Positions 1-7,682 of a stretch of DNA of 14,367 nucleotides are shown here, in pieces. Every line of letters starts with the position of its first letter. Position 1 is the stretch's first letter. The stretch covers positions 1 to 14,367 of the forward strand of contig JAUJNV010000070.1 of the NCBI GenBank assembly GCA_030447945.1. The letters run 5' to 3'. The notes beneath the pieces were generated by a model. The model did not search any database, was not told where the DNA came from, and worked only from the letters and a program-made list of their open reading frames with translations. The position numbers were made by a program, and so were the translations under genes. The DNA comes from Fimbriimonas sp. Lineage in GTDB: Bacteria > Armatimonadota > Fimbriimonadia > Fimbriimonadales > Fimbriimonadaceae.

Positions 1-13
1 TCAGGGCCAGCAC

Positions 14-1912
14 CTATACGTTGGAGCGGCGTGCGCCCAGGAGAAGCAATGTCGCCTCCCGAATCGCGTCGGCGGACAGCCCGGCCTCCGCCCGGAGAAT
101 GGTCTGGGTCCCGTGCTCGACAAAGGCATCCGGCAGGGCCAGGATCGTGTGAGGGAGGCCGCCCAGGCCTCCCTCGTGCAAGGAGTCGCGCACCTGTTGT
201 CCGAAGCCTCCGGTCCGCACGCTCTCCTCGATCGTGATTAGACCCCGCGTACGGGCGGCGTGCGCGGCAATACCCCCGGCGTCGAGCGGCTTGAGGAATC
301 TGGCATTCAAGACGGTCGCGTTGACGCCCTTTTCGCGCAACATCGAGGCGGCCTCCCAGGCGACGCTGACCATGGAGCCAACGGCGCACAGCGTCACGTC
401 GTCGCCCTCACAAAGCACCTCGGCCTTGCCGATGGTGATTGGAGTACGTGCTTCTGGCAGACGGTCGTCGCTGGTACCGCGCGGGTAGCGAACGGCCGAG
501 GGCCCATCGTCGTAGCCGCCCATCCAGTGGGTCATCTCCCGTAGCTCCGTGGTGTCCCGGGGGGCGAGCAGGACGATGTTCGGGATGAGAGTGAGGTAGG
601 AGACGTCGAACGCGCCGTGATGCGTCGGGCCGTCGTCCCCTACCAGGCCCGCACGGTCCAAGAAGAATCGGACGGGGAGGTTCTGGAGGCAGACGTCGTG
701 CAGCACCTGATCGAAACCGCGTTGGAGGAACGTGGAGTAGATCGCGCAGAGCGGCCGCAAACCGCCGGCGGCCATGCCCGCCGCGAAGGTGACGGCGTGG
801 CCCTCCGCAATGCCCGTGTCGTAGTACCGATCCGGCAACGCCGACGCGAACTTGGTCAAGCCGGTGCCGTCGGGCATAGCGGCGGTGATCGCCACGACCG
901 TCGGGTCCGCCTGCGCCGCCTCAAGCGCCGCGTCGCCAAAGGCTTGGGTGTAGGTCACGGGACCCGAAGACTTCGCCATCTCGCAGGCCTGGAGGTCGAA
1001 CGGGATCACGCCGTGCCACTTGCGCGCGTCCTCCTCGGCCACGTCGTACCCCTTGCCTTTGACGGTTATCGCGTGGACGAAGACGGGGCCGCTCAGCTCG
1101 CGGACGTTGCGGAAGACCTCCAGCAGCGTCGGGAGGTCGTGGCCGTCGACGGGGCCGATGTACTCCCAGCCCATCTCCTCGAAAATCGTGCCCGTGTCGC
1201 GAGGAGCCAGAGTATGGGTGATGCCATGTCGAAAGCCGGCGGCGGCTTTGACGACGGGGTCCGGCATTTTCTCGATGACGCCTCTCGCCTTTTGGGCCAG
1301 ATCTTGGAGCCACGGTCGCGAGCGGAGCTTGGCGAGGTAGTTCGTGAGCGCGCCGACGTTCGGAGCGATGCTCATGCGGTTGTCGTTGAGCACGACGGTC
1401 ACATCGGTGCGTATCTCGCCGCCATGGTTCAGAGCTTCCCAGCTCATTCCCGAGGCGATGGCGGCGTCGCCGGCGACGGCAACTACCCGCTCGGTCGTGC
1501 CCAGCTTATCCCGGGCCGCCGCGAAGCCGAGGGCGGCGGAAATGGCCGTGCCCGCGTGGCCCGCGCCGAATACGTCCAGCTCGTGCTCCTCCCGCCGGAG
1601 GAAGCCGCTCATCCCCTTGTGTTTCCGCAGCGTGGGGAAGCGATCGAGCCGCCCCGTAAGCATCTTGTGCGGGTAGGCCTGATGACCCGTGTCCCAAACG
1701 ACCTTGTCCGGCGGGATCGTGTAGGCGCCGTACATGGCGACGGTCAATTCGACCGTCCCTAAATTCGAACTGAAATGGCCCCCGGTGCGGCTGACGCCTT
1801 CGAGGATCGCGCGCCGCACCTCGTCGGCAAGCTCTGCCAGCTCTTTATCCGACAGACGGTGCAAATCGGAAGGCTGGATGATCTCTGACAGGTGCCTGAA
1901 TGCGCTCTCCAT
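14..1912 (-). CDS. dxs: 1-deoxy-D-xylulose-5-phosphate synthase
   Basis: Thiamine-diphosphate enzyme that condenses pyruvate and glyceraldehyde 3-phosphate into 1-deoxy-D-xylulose 5-phosphate, the first step of the MEP isoprenoid pathway and a precursor for thiamine and pyridoxal; cytoplasmic. The 632-residue length is normal for the family. Visible in order are DTGHQAYPHK, GAGHAGTAISAALG, a diphosphate/Mg motif running from GDAA (residues 148-151) to NDN (176-178), GPVDGHD, the catalytic-Glu segment GIAEGHAVTFAAG, DRAGLVGDDGPTHHGAFD, and the C-terminal transketolase domain with IEESVRTGGFG. The usual GDG is GDA here. Start: the frame also opens at a TTG at 1924, but that codon abuts the AGGAG, so the ATG at 1912 (12-base spacer) is preferred. 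No frameshift. The next gene upstream is divergent. Family assignment is very secure. Confidence 0.97.
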   Translation of the reverse strand: MESAFRHLSEIIQPSDLHRLSDKELAELADEVRRAILEGVSRTGGHFSSNLGTVELTVAMYGAYTIPPDKVVWDTGHQAYPHKMLTGRLDRFPTLRKHKGMSGFLRREEHELDVFGAGHAGTAISAALGFAAARDKLGTTERVVAVAGDAAIASGMSWEALNHGGEIRTDVTVVLNDNRMSIAPNVGALTNYLAKLRSRPWLQDLAQKARGVIEKMPDPVVKAAAGFRHGITHTLAPRDTGTIFEEMGWEYIGPVDGHDLPTLLEVFRNVRELSGPVFVHAITVKGKGYDVAEEDARKWHGVIPFDLQACEMAKSSGPVTYTQAFGDAALEAAQADPTVVAITAAMPDGTGLTKFASALPDRYYDTGIAEGHAVTFAAGMAAGGLRPLCAIYSTFLQRGFDQVLHDVCLQNLPVRFFLDRAGLVGDDGPTHHGAFDVSYLTLIPNIVLLAPRDTTELREMTHWMGGYDDGPSAVRYPRGTSDDRLPEARTPITIGKAEVLCEGDDVTLCAVGSMVSVAWEAASMLREKGVNATVLNARFLKPLDAGGIAAHAARTRGLITIEESVRTGGFGQQVRDSLHEGGLGGLPHTILALPDAFVEHGTQTILRAEAGLSADAIREATLLLLGARRSNV

Positions 1913-1924
1913 GATGGACCCCAA

Positions 1925-1929
1925 CTCCT
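1925..1929 (-). promoter_or_regulatory. Ribosome binding site of dxs
   Basis: AGGAG on the minus strand. It lies 12 bases before the ATG at 1912 and directly abuts the alternative TTG at 1924, which argues for the ATG as the true start. Confidence 0.5.
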
Positions 1930-2122
1930 GCTACGACCCAACCGGCCCTTTGGTCGCCGAGTTCCCGCGCGAGTGGGCCCTCCCTCGCCGGCGGCCCCGC
2001 CTCGTCGGGGCATCAATAACGATGACATGCTTTGTTGCGGACTTTCCGCTCAAGAACCGGAGGGGTTGTCCTTCCCGCGCCCCGGTCGACTAGACTTGGA
2101 ACGGGAGAACTGCGGGTTACCT

Positions 2123-2555
2123 ATGGCTGTTGAACCGAAACTATTCTGCTCGTGGAGGATAATGCCGACGACGAGCAGTTGACGTTGCGGGCGATGCGCC
2201 AGAGCGGACGTGCCCAATATCATCCGGCCGCGCGGGATGGGGCGGAGGCGCTCGACCATCTTTTCGGCGCGAACGCGGGCCCTCGCCTGCCGGACCTGAT
2301 CCTTCTCGACCTCGCCGCCCAAGGTGAGCGGCCTGGAGGTCTTGCAGAAGGTGGCGCGCGAACAACGTGACCCGATCCCCGCCTACCGTCGTGCTGACCT
2401 CCAGCGACGAGGAGCGTGGATATCGTGACCAGCTACAACCCAGGGCGCGAACTCCTATATCCGCAAGCCGGTGGACTTCGACGAGTTCATCGACGCCGTC
2501 CGCCAGCTCGGTACCTCTACTGGCTGGAGCTGAACTGGACGAAAAGGCCGCTTGA
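2123..2555 (+). pseudogene. Rcp1-type response regulator receiver protein, frameshifted
   Basis: Single-domain CheY-like phosphoacceptor of the type that works with bacteriophytochrome and other sensor kinases. Joined frames read: MAVEPK, then ILLVEDNADDEQLTLRAM with the acidic pocket, ARDGAEALDHLFG, LPDLILLDL with the phosphoacceptor Asp, KVSGLEVLQKV, TVVLTSSDEER, DIVTSYN, GANSYIRKPVDFDEFIDAV with the conserved Lys, and YWLELNW. Frame changes occur near 2140 (an AAAA run reduced to AAA), 2317, 2375, 2422, 2446 and 2508; several are one-base changes in or next to homopolymers. No single frame covers the domain, so as written it cannot be functional. The end is uncertain: TGA at 2553 in one frame, TAG at 2587 in another. 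It stands alone, divergent from dxs, with no kinase alongside. Family call is firm; whether it is a true pseudogene is doubtful (see findings). Confidence 0.8.
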
Positions 2556-2566
2556 GGGCCGGTCAT

Positions 2567-2753
2567 GGTGGGTATTGGGATGTAGCTAGAAGTTTGTAGT
2601 TTGTGGCTTGTCATCCTGAGCGCAGCAACGGCCCCCGGCCTCCACCGGAGTGCTCCTGGCGGCGCCCCCTGCGACAGGAGGGGCTGGGGCCGCGGGCCGT
2701 TGCTGCGCTCAGGATGACAAGCCACAAACTACAACCACATCCCAATACCCACC
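2567..2753. repeat. Large imperfect palindrome (MITE-like or bidirectional terminator)
   Basis: Arms at 2567-2634 and 2694-2753 are reverse complements of each other over about 60 bases, apart from a short bulge near 2584-2592. The outer end is GGTGGGTATTGGGATGT, and the core GTGGCTTGTCATCCTGAGCG continues into CAGCAACGGCCC. The 59-base loop holds a smaller hairpin (CTCCTG...CAGGAG). It lies between the 3' ends of two converging genes. The core TGTCATCCTGAGCGCAGC resembles a short motif that I recall as dispersed in many bacterial genomes, which suggests a repeat family. Apparent ORFs across it on both strands (MACHPERSNG...) are by-products of the symmetry. Confidence 0.85.
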
Positions 2754-2764
2754 CCTCACCCTCC

Positions 2765-3534
2765 AGGTTCAAGCCTCGTAGTGCGTCGCCGGCGGTCATT
2801 GCCGTCGGCGGGAGTAGCTCCAGCACCGGCACGCCCTCCCACAGCCCGCGATCGAATCCGCCCTCGCGCACCTCGAAGGGACCAAACCGTTCGCCGCTCG
2901 AATGGAGCTTCCGAGCAGGGACGCGCTGGCAGAGGACGAGTAGAACCGTCCCGCCACGCACCCTCCTCGCCGTCCTGCAATCCGGGAAGTTCCAGCTCCG
3001 GCTGGCCGAATCCTTGCAGGCCGAGCGTAAAGTTATGAATTCCCGCTCGGGAGAGCGCGAGTGCTGACAGACACGTGGTCGCGCGCGTCCACCCGGGGGT
3101 CGACGCGGCCGGAGTGGACCACCTGGCGAGGCAGCAGGTACCGCCGCGCGATGGGGTCCGCGACGACGCCCTCGCTGAGATCGCCGAGGCGGCGGACGAC
3201 AGGAGGAAGTCGAGCGCCGGGGTAGACCCCGCCGGGTCGTGCGACTCAAACGTGAGTTGCGCGAGCGTCCACGTCGCCCGCATCCGCGCGAGAAGCTCGG
3301 GTCCGCCCCGACCGCAAGCTGCTGGCTCTGGGCGAAGGCTTCGGGATCATAACCCGCCTTCCCTCTGCTCAGGATCAGCATCTTCAGGACCGTCTCGCGG
3401 TCGCGGCTCGCCACCGCGTGCGCCCCGCGCTCCAAAGGGCGTCGAAGGCCCTTCGGATTCTGGGCCAGTGGAACGCCGAAGCCGACCACCGTACCTGTCC
3501 CCGCGGGGTTGACGATCTCATAGATCGACGGCAT
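2765..3534 (-). pseudogene. Conserved protein of unknown function, frameshifted
   Basis: I do not recognise this gene with confidence. Joined minus-strand frames give about 250 residues: MPSIYEIVNPAGTGTVVGFG, VPLAQNPKGLRRPLE, DRETVLKMLILSRGKAGYD, PEAFAQSQ, MRATWTLAQLTFESHDP, ALDFLLS, VRRLGDLSEGVVADPIARRY, LLPRQVVHSGRVDPRVDARD, HNFTLGLQGFGQPELELPGL, FGPFEVREGGFDRGLWEGVP and VLELLPPTAMTAGDALRGL. The mix of charged helices and a GxPELEL segment suggests a soluble cytoplasmic protein, loosely like DUF4261-type proteins, but that is a guess. Frame changes fall near 3305, 3225-3200, 3080, 2950 and at the end near 2768. The start is taken as the ATG at 3534, 44 bases after the HTTM stop. It is probably the last gene of the HTTM operon and ends against the palindrome. 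Confidence 0.55.
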
Positions 3535-3577
3535 GGTTGCCCGCAGAGAGGAGAGGACCGAGAGGTAGTACCTCCGG

Positions 3578-4926
3578 TCAATTCCGGAATCCGGGACCCT
3601 TGCAAGGCCGAACGTGCCAGGGACGCATCGCTGCCGCCTCTCCGCGCGAGCCGTTTCTACGGGGGTGGTGGGAGGGGCCACCGGTCCCAGTTCAATCGCC
3701 CCGCCCAAAAGCCGGGGCCAGACGCCCGGCACCCAGGCGAAGAGCCAGCCTGACGCTCCGCGTGCAGGGAGGCGCGCAAGGCCGAAACCGGCTTTCCGCT
3801 CGGTTTCTCCGCGCTCCACTTATCCTCCGCGCCCGGCCCATACGTCACCAGGCCGAAGGGATCGACGGCGTCCAAGAACGCGGCGGCGTTCGGGCGCGCT
3901 GAGCACGCGGGTGCCGCACGAGCACCTGGGCGCGGCGCAGGACGCGGGAGCCGGGAAGGCCGCTCCACTTCGCGATCTCTGCCTTCGTAGCTAAACGTAC
4001 ATCGAGCAGATGGAGAAAGGAGAACAACGGGATGTTCATGCTGTATCTGATAAACCCGTGCAGCGCGAGCCCGCCGGATAAGCACCAGCGGCGCAAAGGC
4101 TTAAAGCAGAAGACGAGCGTGGCCATCGAAAACTCGACGATCAGCGTGCCGTAAAGCTAAGTAGACGAAGGGAAATTCGCCGGGAAGAACGCCGGAGTGG
4201 GGAAGCGGTCGATTCGTTCAGCCGCGCCGTGTACCAGGTCGCGGTGCCGTTCATCCACAAGTACGCTGCGCTTGAGCCAGACCGTCGTTAGGTGAGGATC
4301 AGCGCGACATTGTAAGTGATCAGCCGCTGGGGCCAGAGGGAGACGGCGACCGGCCCGGGCGCGATCTTGCCCTGCCACAGGCCGATCAGGCGATCGAACG
4401 AGCAGGCCTTACGCAGGGGAAAGCGCGAGGTAGAGCACCCCAGCCGCAGAACTGTATCGCCGCCATGGAGGATGAGCGGATTGCGGTGGTGAAGCGTGAC
4501 TAGGCCGACCGCGAGCAGGATGGAGCTGGTTCGGGTCCACAGGCCGACGGCCGTGAGAAGGGCGAAGAGTGTGGTCGCCGCGTAGAGGGCGAGGAAAGGA
4601 GTCGTTGGTGAACGGCGCCAGCAGACGAACCCGCGGCCGGGACGGGCGAGCTGCTCCAGAGGGGAGTGGTCGGAGCCATGGACTGCTGTGCGATGCTGTT
4701 CGGCACGAAGCTCTGCCCGGAAATCCAGTCTGCCCAGTCGGGCGCGATCATGCAAAAGTTCACGAACGCGAGCGACGCCATGAGGATGGAACATGCCCAG
4801 GGAGGTGGGCGAGCCGTAGCCGAACCAATAGCGTTCCAGCGAAGGAAGGATGCTCCCTGCTTGGCGCCGCGGTCTCCTCCTCAGGCTTGCCCCGGGGGAC
4901 TTTCGCGCGAAGGTTGGAGGTCCTCA
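3578..4926 (-). pseudogene. HTTM-domain integral membrane protein, frameshifted
   Basis: HTTM (horizontally transferred transmembrane) proteins are multi-pass membrane proteins related to the membrane part of vitamin-K-dependent gamma-carboxylase. Their bacterial function is mostly unknown. Joined frames give: SLERYWFGYGSPTSLGMF, MASLAFVNFCMIAPDWADWI, SGQSFVPNSIAQQSM, YAATTLFALLTAVGLWTRTS, SILLAVGLVTLHHRNPLILH, GGDTVLRLG, a LWPQRLITYNVAL segment, LTTVWLKRS, FSMATLVFCFKPLRRWC, GLALHGFIRYSMNIPLFSF, and a soluble tail with DAVDPFGLVTYGPGAEDKWS. The WTRTS..HHRNPLILHGGD block is typical of the family. At least six frame changes lie between 4850 and 3750. The most likely start is a TTG at 4926 that overlaps the previous gene's TGA (TTGA), implying translational coupling. 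The stop is taken as TGA at 3578-3580, in a frame giving a tail ending PGFRN; this end is uncertain. Confidence 0.78.
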
Positions 4927-5515
4927 ATGCGCCAGGTCCTCCTCAGCCGGGGCTACGTCGACCGTGTAGGTGAAGTAGGGAGAGGACTGGTAGCCTTAGG
5001 CTGGGGCTTGTCCAAGCAATGATCCGCTGCCGTGGCCAGAGACGCACCTTGACAACCGATTGGAGGGTTTAGTTGCCTTGACGGCGATCCGCTGCGCGAA
5101 TGTCGGCCACAGGAAACGAGACGAATCCAGATGTGCCCGCTCGTAGAACTTGCGGTACCGCTCCTTCAAGGTAATTTTCGGGAATCGGGCATGAGGAAGA
5201 CGCGTGGGTACCGATAGATCCCTTTTTGTGCCGTCCCGGTACCAAACCTCCGCTTCGCCGTAGTAGTCGATTCGCGCCGGGTTCGGCGAGAACATATCCC
5301 AGTACTGCCAGAACCCCGTCAACAAGGAGGTAGTGCCGCATGGGGTTGTAGGTGTTCTTGCCCCACTGCGTGTTCTTGACTAGCAGCAGCTCCGGAAGTT
5401 GTCGGCTTCACCCCGGTGTGCGATTCCGGTGGGTGGGAGCGGCTGCCCCCACATGTTTACCCCAAATAGTTGAAACACCACCACCGCATACCCCCTGGGG
5501 TTTACTTTTGTTGTT
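4924..5515 (-). pseudogene. Membrane-anchored partner protein upstream of HTTM, frameshifted
   Basis: Joined frames give a protein of about 195 residues: a hydrophobic N-terminal anchor (AVVVFQLFGVNMWGQPLPP), LPELLLVKNTQWGKNTYNPM, RHYLL, TGFWQYWDMFSPNPARIDYY, GEAEVWYRDGTKR, LKERYRKFYERAHLDSSRFL, WPTFAQRIAVKAT and a C-terminal GYQSSPYFTYTVDVAPAEEDLAH before TGA at 4924. The WQYWDMFSPNP motif followed by a charged YRDGTKR segment is what I associate with the small protein encoded next to bacterial HTTM genes. I infer one N-terminal membrane segment with the rest outside or at the membrane face. Frame changes fall near 5400, 5325, 5215, 5050 and 5010. No clear start codon is visible; the frame opens near 5515, downstream of the G/C hairpin. 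Its stop overlaps the likely HTTM start, so the two are probably co-translated. Confidence 0.62.
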
Positions 5516-5540
5516 TGTGGCCCCTGGGCCTTTGGGGGGT

Positions 5541-5601
5541 GGGCGTGGGGGGGTGGGGGGTTGTTAGTCCCACCCCCCCAACCCCCCACCCCCCGACGCC
5601 C
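5541..5601. terminator. G/C-tract hairpin after the TPR gene
   Basis: Arms 5541-5563 and 5579-5601 are complementary at 22 of 23 positions, with a 15-base loop. Each arm is built of runs of 6-7 G (or C) separated by single T or A. It starts 8 bases after the TPR gene stop on the minus strand and precedes the partner/HTTM genes. There is no T-tract after the stem, so it is not a textbook intrinsic terminator. The position still suggests termination or mRNA 3'-end protection. The G-runs could also fold as a quadruplex on either strand. Confidence 0.55.
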
Positions 5602-5609
5602 AACGCCCA

Positions 5610-7451
5610 CTACCTCTCCATTTCCGCCAGCACCGGATCCAAATCCGGATTTGGCCCGACCGCTTCCCGGATCTGCTTTGCCAGGTCCCGGGCCTCGTCA
5701 GAGTGGCCCGCGCGGCGCGCGGCCAGGCCGAGGTTGATGAAGATGGGCAGGGACTGGGGGCGGTTCTGCGCGGCGTAGCGCATGAGGTTGTACGCCTCCT
5801 CGTGCCGGTCTTGGCCTCCCAGAGCCTGGACCATCTCGCCGTACGCCGGCTCGCATCCGGGAAACATCTGCAGCAGCCGTCCGGCGGTCTCCTCGGCCTC
5901 CGCGTACTGCTCCAGGCGGTTGTGCGCCGCGCTGAGAAGGGCCCACAGCTTCCAGTAGTCGCCGAGCCAAGTGCGCAGGGGGCGCAGGTCGCGGACGGCA
6001 CCTTCGAAGTCGCCCGCTTCCATTTTCGCCCGCGCCGCGTCCACGGCTTCCGCCCGTTTGGGCTGCTCCAGCTCGATCAGCTTCGCCTGCGTCTGGGCCT
6101 GGATGTCCTGATCCTGGGTATGAGCCAGCACCTCCCGGAGCACGCGCGGGACCTCGAAGGCGCGGTTCGCCTGCTCCAAGGTCTCCGCGTACTCCAGCAT
6201 CAGCGGCACGTCGTCCGGGGCGACTTCCAGGCAGTCCTCGTAAAAGTCCATCGCCCGGTCCAGGTCCCCGCTCTGAACGAGGATCGGCGCGTAGTACCGC
6301 TTGACTAGCGGCTTGTTTTCGTCTTCCAACGTCTCCAGAGCGGTCTCGAACGCCTTGGCCGCGTCGTCCTGACGACCCGTCTGGAAGAGAGCCAGCGCAT
6401 ACTTCGTGTGGGCTCCCGCGTCCTGCGGGTTCGCCTCAAGGCCGGACTTCCACAGGCCGGGCACCTCGTGACCGCGCCCGGTCTGCTGCAAGACCATGGC
6501 GAGCAGGTCGGCGGAGGGCTTGTCTTCCCCTTCCATCTCCATGGCGCGGCGGAAGTTTCGCTCCGCGTTGACGGGCATGCCGGCGTTGAGCTGGGCGAGG
6601 CCCAGTCGCGCGATGAGCGCGGGCTCATCCGATTTGATCGAAATCGCCTTCTCGTAATGGTCCGCCGCCTTGGCGAAGTCTTGCACCTCGAAGTGGATCT
6701 CGCCCAGTCCGAAGTGGGCCTCGTACGCCTCCGGGACCATGCCGGCGAGCTTCGTGAGCGCATCGTGGAGCATCTCGAAGTTACCGACCCGGTAATGCGC
6801 GCACGCGCGGCAGAGTTGAACGAGCACCTGGTACGGCCCCTCGAAATCGGCATCCTTCTCGGCCGCAGCGAGCAGGGCGTCGATCGCAACCTGGGGCGAG
6901 AACTCCTTCGCGACTTGGCCGTTCGACTGCTGGATGTAGTTCAGCGCGTCGTGCCCTTCGAGGAATTCCAAGAAGACCTGGGGGTCGTCCGTTCCGAACT
7001 CCATCGTCTCTCCGGCGAGGAACTCCGGCACCCCCACCTGGGCGCGGTCCGCGAGGTTCCGCACCAGCCGGTGGAGTTGCAGGAAAAGGTCGCCCTTCGG
7101 ATAGGTGATCGTCTCCTGGAAGACGGGGTCCGGGTTGTCCTTCGCGTGGAACCGCACCGTCTGCTCGAACTCGTCCTCCTTCAGTTGGAGGGTGCCGTCC
7201 ATGACCTCGTCCACCTCGGCCTGCTCGAATAGCTCCGTGAGCTGCTCGTAGGGAAGGAGCCCGTCGGCGAGGTTGACGAATGCCATCCGCGTCTGCCCCT
7301 CTTCATCGGGGATCTGAGTGAGGTAGCTGACGACGTTCACGTCCGCATCGGTGTGGGCCCGAAGCTGTTCGGACGCGAACGCGGCAAACTGCCTCCCGTA
7401 CGCGGGCTTAGTCCCCTCGGTCGCATTGAAGGGGAGGACGGCGATTCTCAT
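5610..7451 (-). CDS. TPR-repeat protein with a TolB/FlgO-like N-terminal region
   Basis: An intact 613-residue protein without signal peptide or membrane segment, so probably cytoplasmic. It begins MRIAVLPFNATEGTKPAYG, and residues 1-120 resemble the 'rapid-assembly' region seen in FlgO/TolB-like TPR proteins (MRIAVLPF, then an induced-degradation style alternation of short strands and helices); the similarity is weak. From about residue 190 the chain is helical repeats of about 34 residues. The clearest are AHFGLGEIHFEVQDFAKAAD, HYEKAISIKSDEPALIARLG, AHTKYALALFQTGRQDDAAK and INLGLAARRAGHSDEARDLA. Such superhelices bind other proteins; the partner cannot be read from the sequence. The start at 7451 is supported by a GGTACCCT box ending 6 bases upstream and no ribosome binding site, hence probably a leaderless mRNA. 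It lies 231 bases from the dehydrogenase gene on the same strand. Confidence 0.88.
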   Translation of the reverse strand: MRIAVLPFNATEGTKPAYGRQFAAFASEQLRAHTDADVNVVSYLTQIPDEEGQTRMAFVNLADGLLPYEQLTELFEQAEVDEVMDGTLQLKEDEFEQTVRFHAKDNPDPVFQETITYPKGDLFLQLHRLVRNLADRAQVGVPEFLAGETMEFGTDDPQVFLEFLEGHDALNYIQQSNGQVAKEFSPQVAIDALLAAAEKDADFEGPYQVLVQLCRACAHYRVGNFEMLHDALTKLAGMVPEAYEAHFGLGEIHFEVQDFAKAADHYEKAISIKSDEPALIARLGLAQLNAGMPVNAERNFRRAMEMEGEDKPSADLLAMVLQQTGRGHEVPGLWKSGLEANPQDAGAHTKYALALFQTGRQDDAAKAFETALETLEDENKPLVKRYYAPILVQSGDLDRAMDFYEDCLEVAPDDVPLMLEYAETLEQANRAFEVPRVLREVLAHTQDQDIQAQTQAKLIELEQPKRAEAVDAARAKMEAGDFEGAVRDLRPLRTWLGDYWKLWALLSAAHNRLEQYAEAEETAGRLLQMFPGCEPAYGEMVQALGGQDRHEEAYNLMRYAAQNRPQSLPIFINLGLAARRAGHSDEARDLAKQIREAVGPNPDLDPVLAEMER

Positions 7452-7682
7452 GGGCGAAGGGTACCCCTTGGAGGGACCGGGGGTGGGCAGAGTGGCGGGG
7501 GTGACGGGGGCGGACGGGAGAGGCTAGCGCGAGGCGGTCGACGGGGGCGAGATCTCTACTGGGGGCGGCTTTCGGTGGAGAGCGAAGATGTCGGCAGGGC
7601 GCCCTACCTCCTCATCCAGTCGTTGAAGCCTTAACCCATCCCGTCCCCCTGTTACCCTCGCCCCTCTCGGCCACCGACGCGC
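7452..7682. other. Intergenic region between dehydrogenase and TPR genes
   Basis: 231 bases with pyrimidine-rich runs on the minus strand. Apart from the GGTACCCT box near the TPR start I see no strong hairpin, no convincing small ORF and no RNA gene. Confidence 0.5.
7458..7465 (-). promoter_or_regulatory. Probable -10 element (GGTACCCT) for a leaderless TPR mRNA
   Basis: On the minus strand GGTACCCT contains TACCCT, which fits the TANNNT -10 pattern known from leaderless genes in Deinococcus and related lineages. The box ends exactly 6 bases before the ATG at 7451. The same octamer occurs with identical spacing before the dehydrogenase start. No clear -35 element is visible. Confidence 0.55.

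Noticed and set aside
617..1762. 381-residue open frame on the plus strand inside dxs
   Set aside because: Antisense shadow of dxs; the minus-strand product is a complete, recognisable enzyme.
2141..2725. Small ORFs beginning MACHPERSNG on both strands
   Set aside because: They arise from the palindrome itself, which gives the same peptide in both directions; not genes.
2611..3819. 402-residue minus-strand frame taken as one gene
   Set aside because: It is a chimera: its start lies in the HTTM tail in the wrong frame, its middle is part of the unknown gene, and its end runs through the palindrome.
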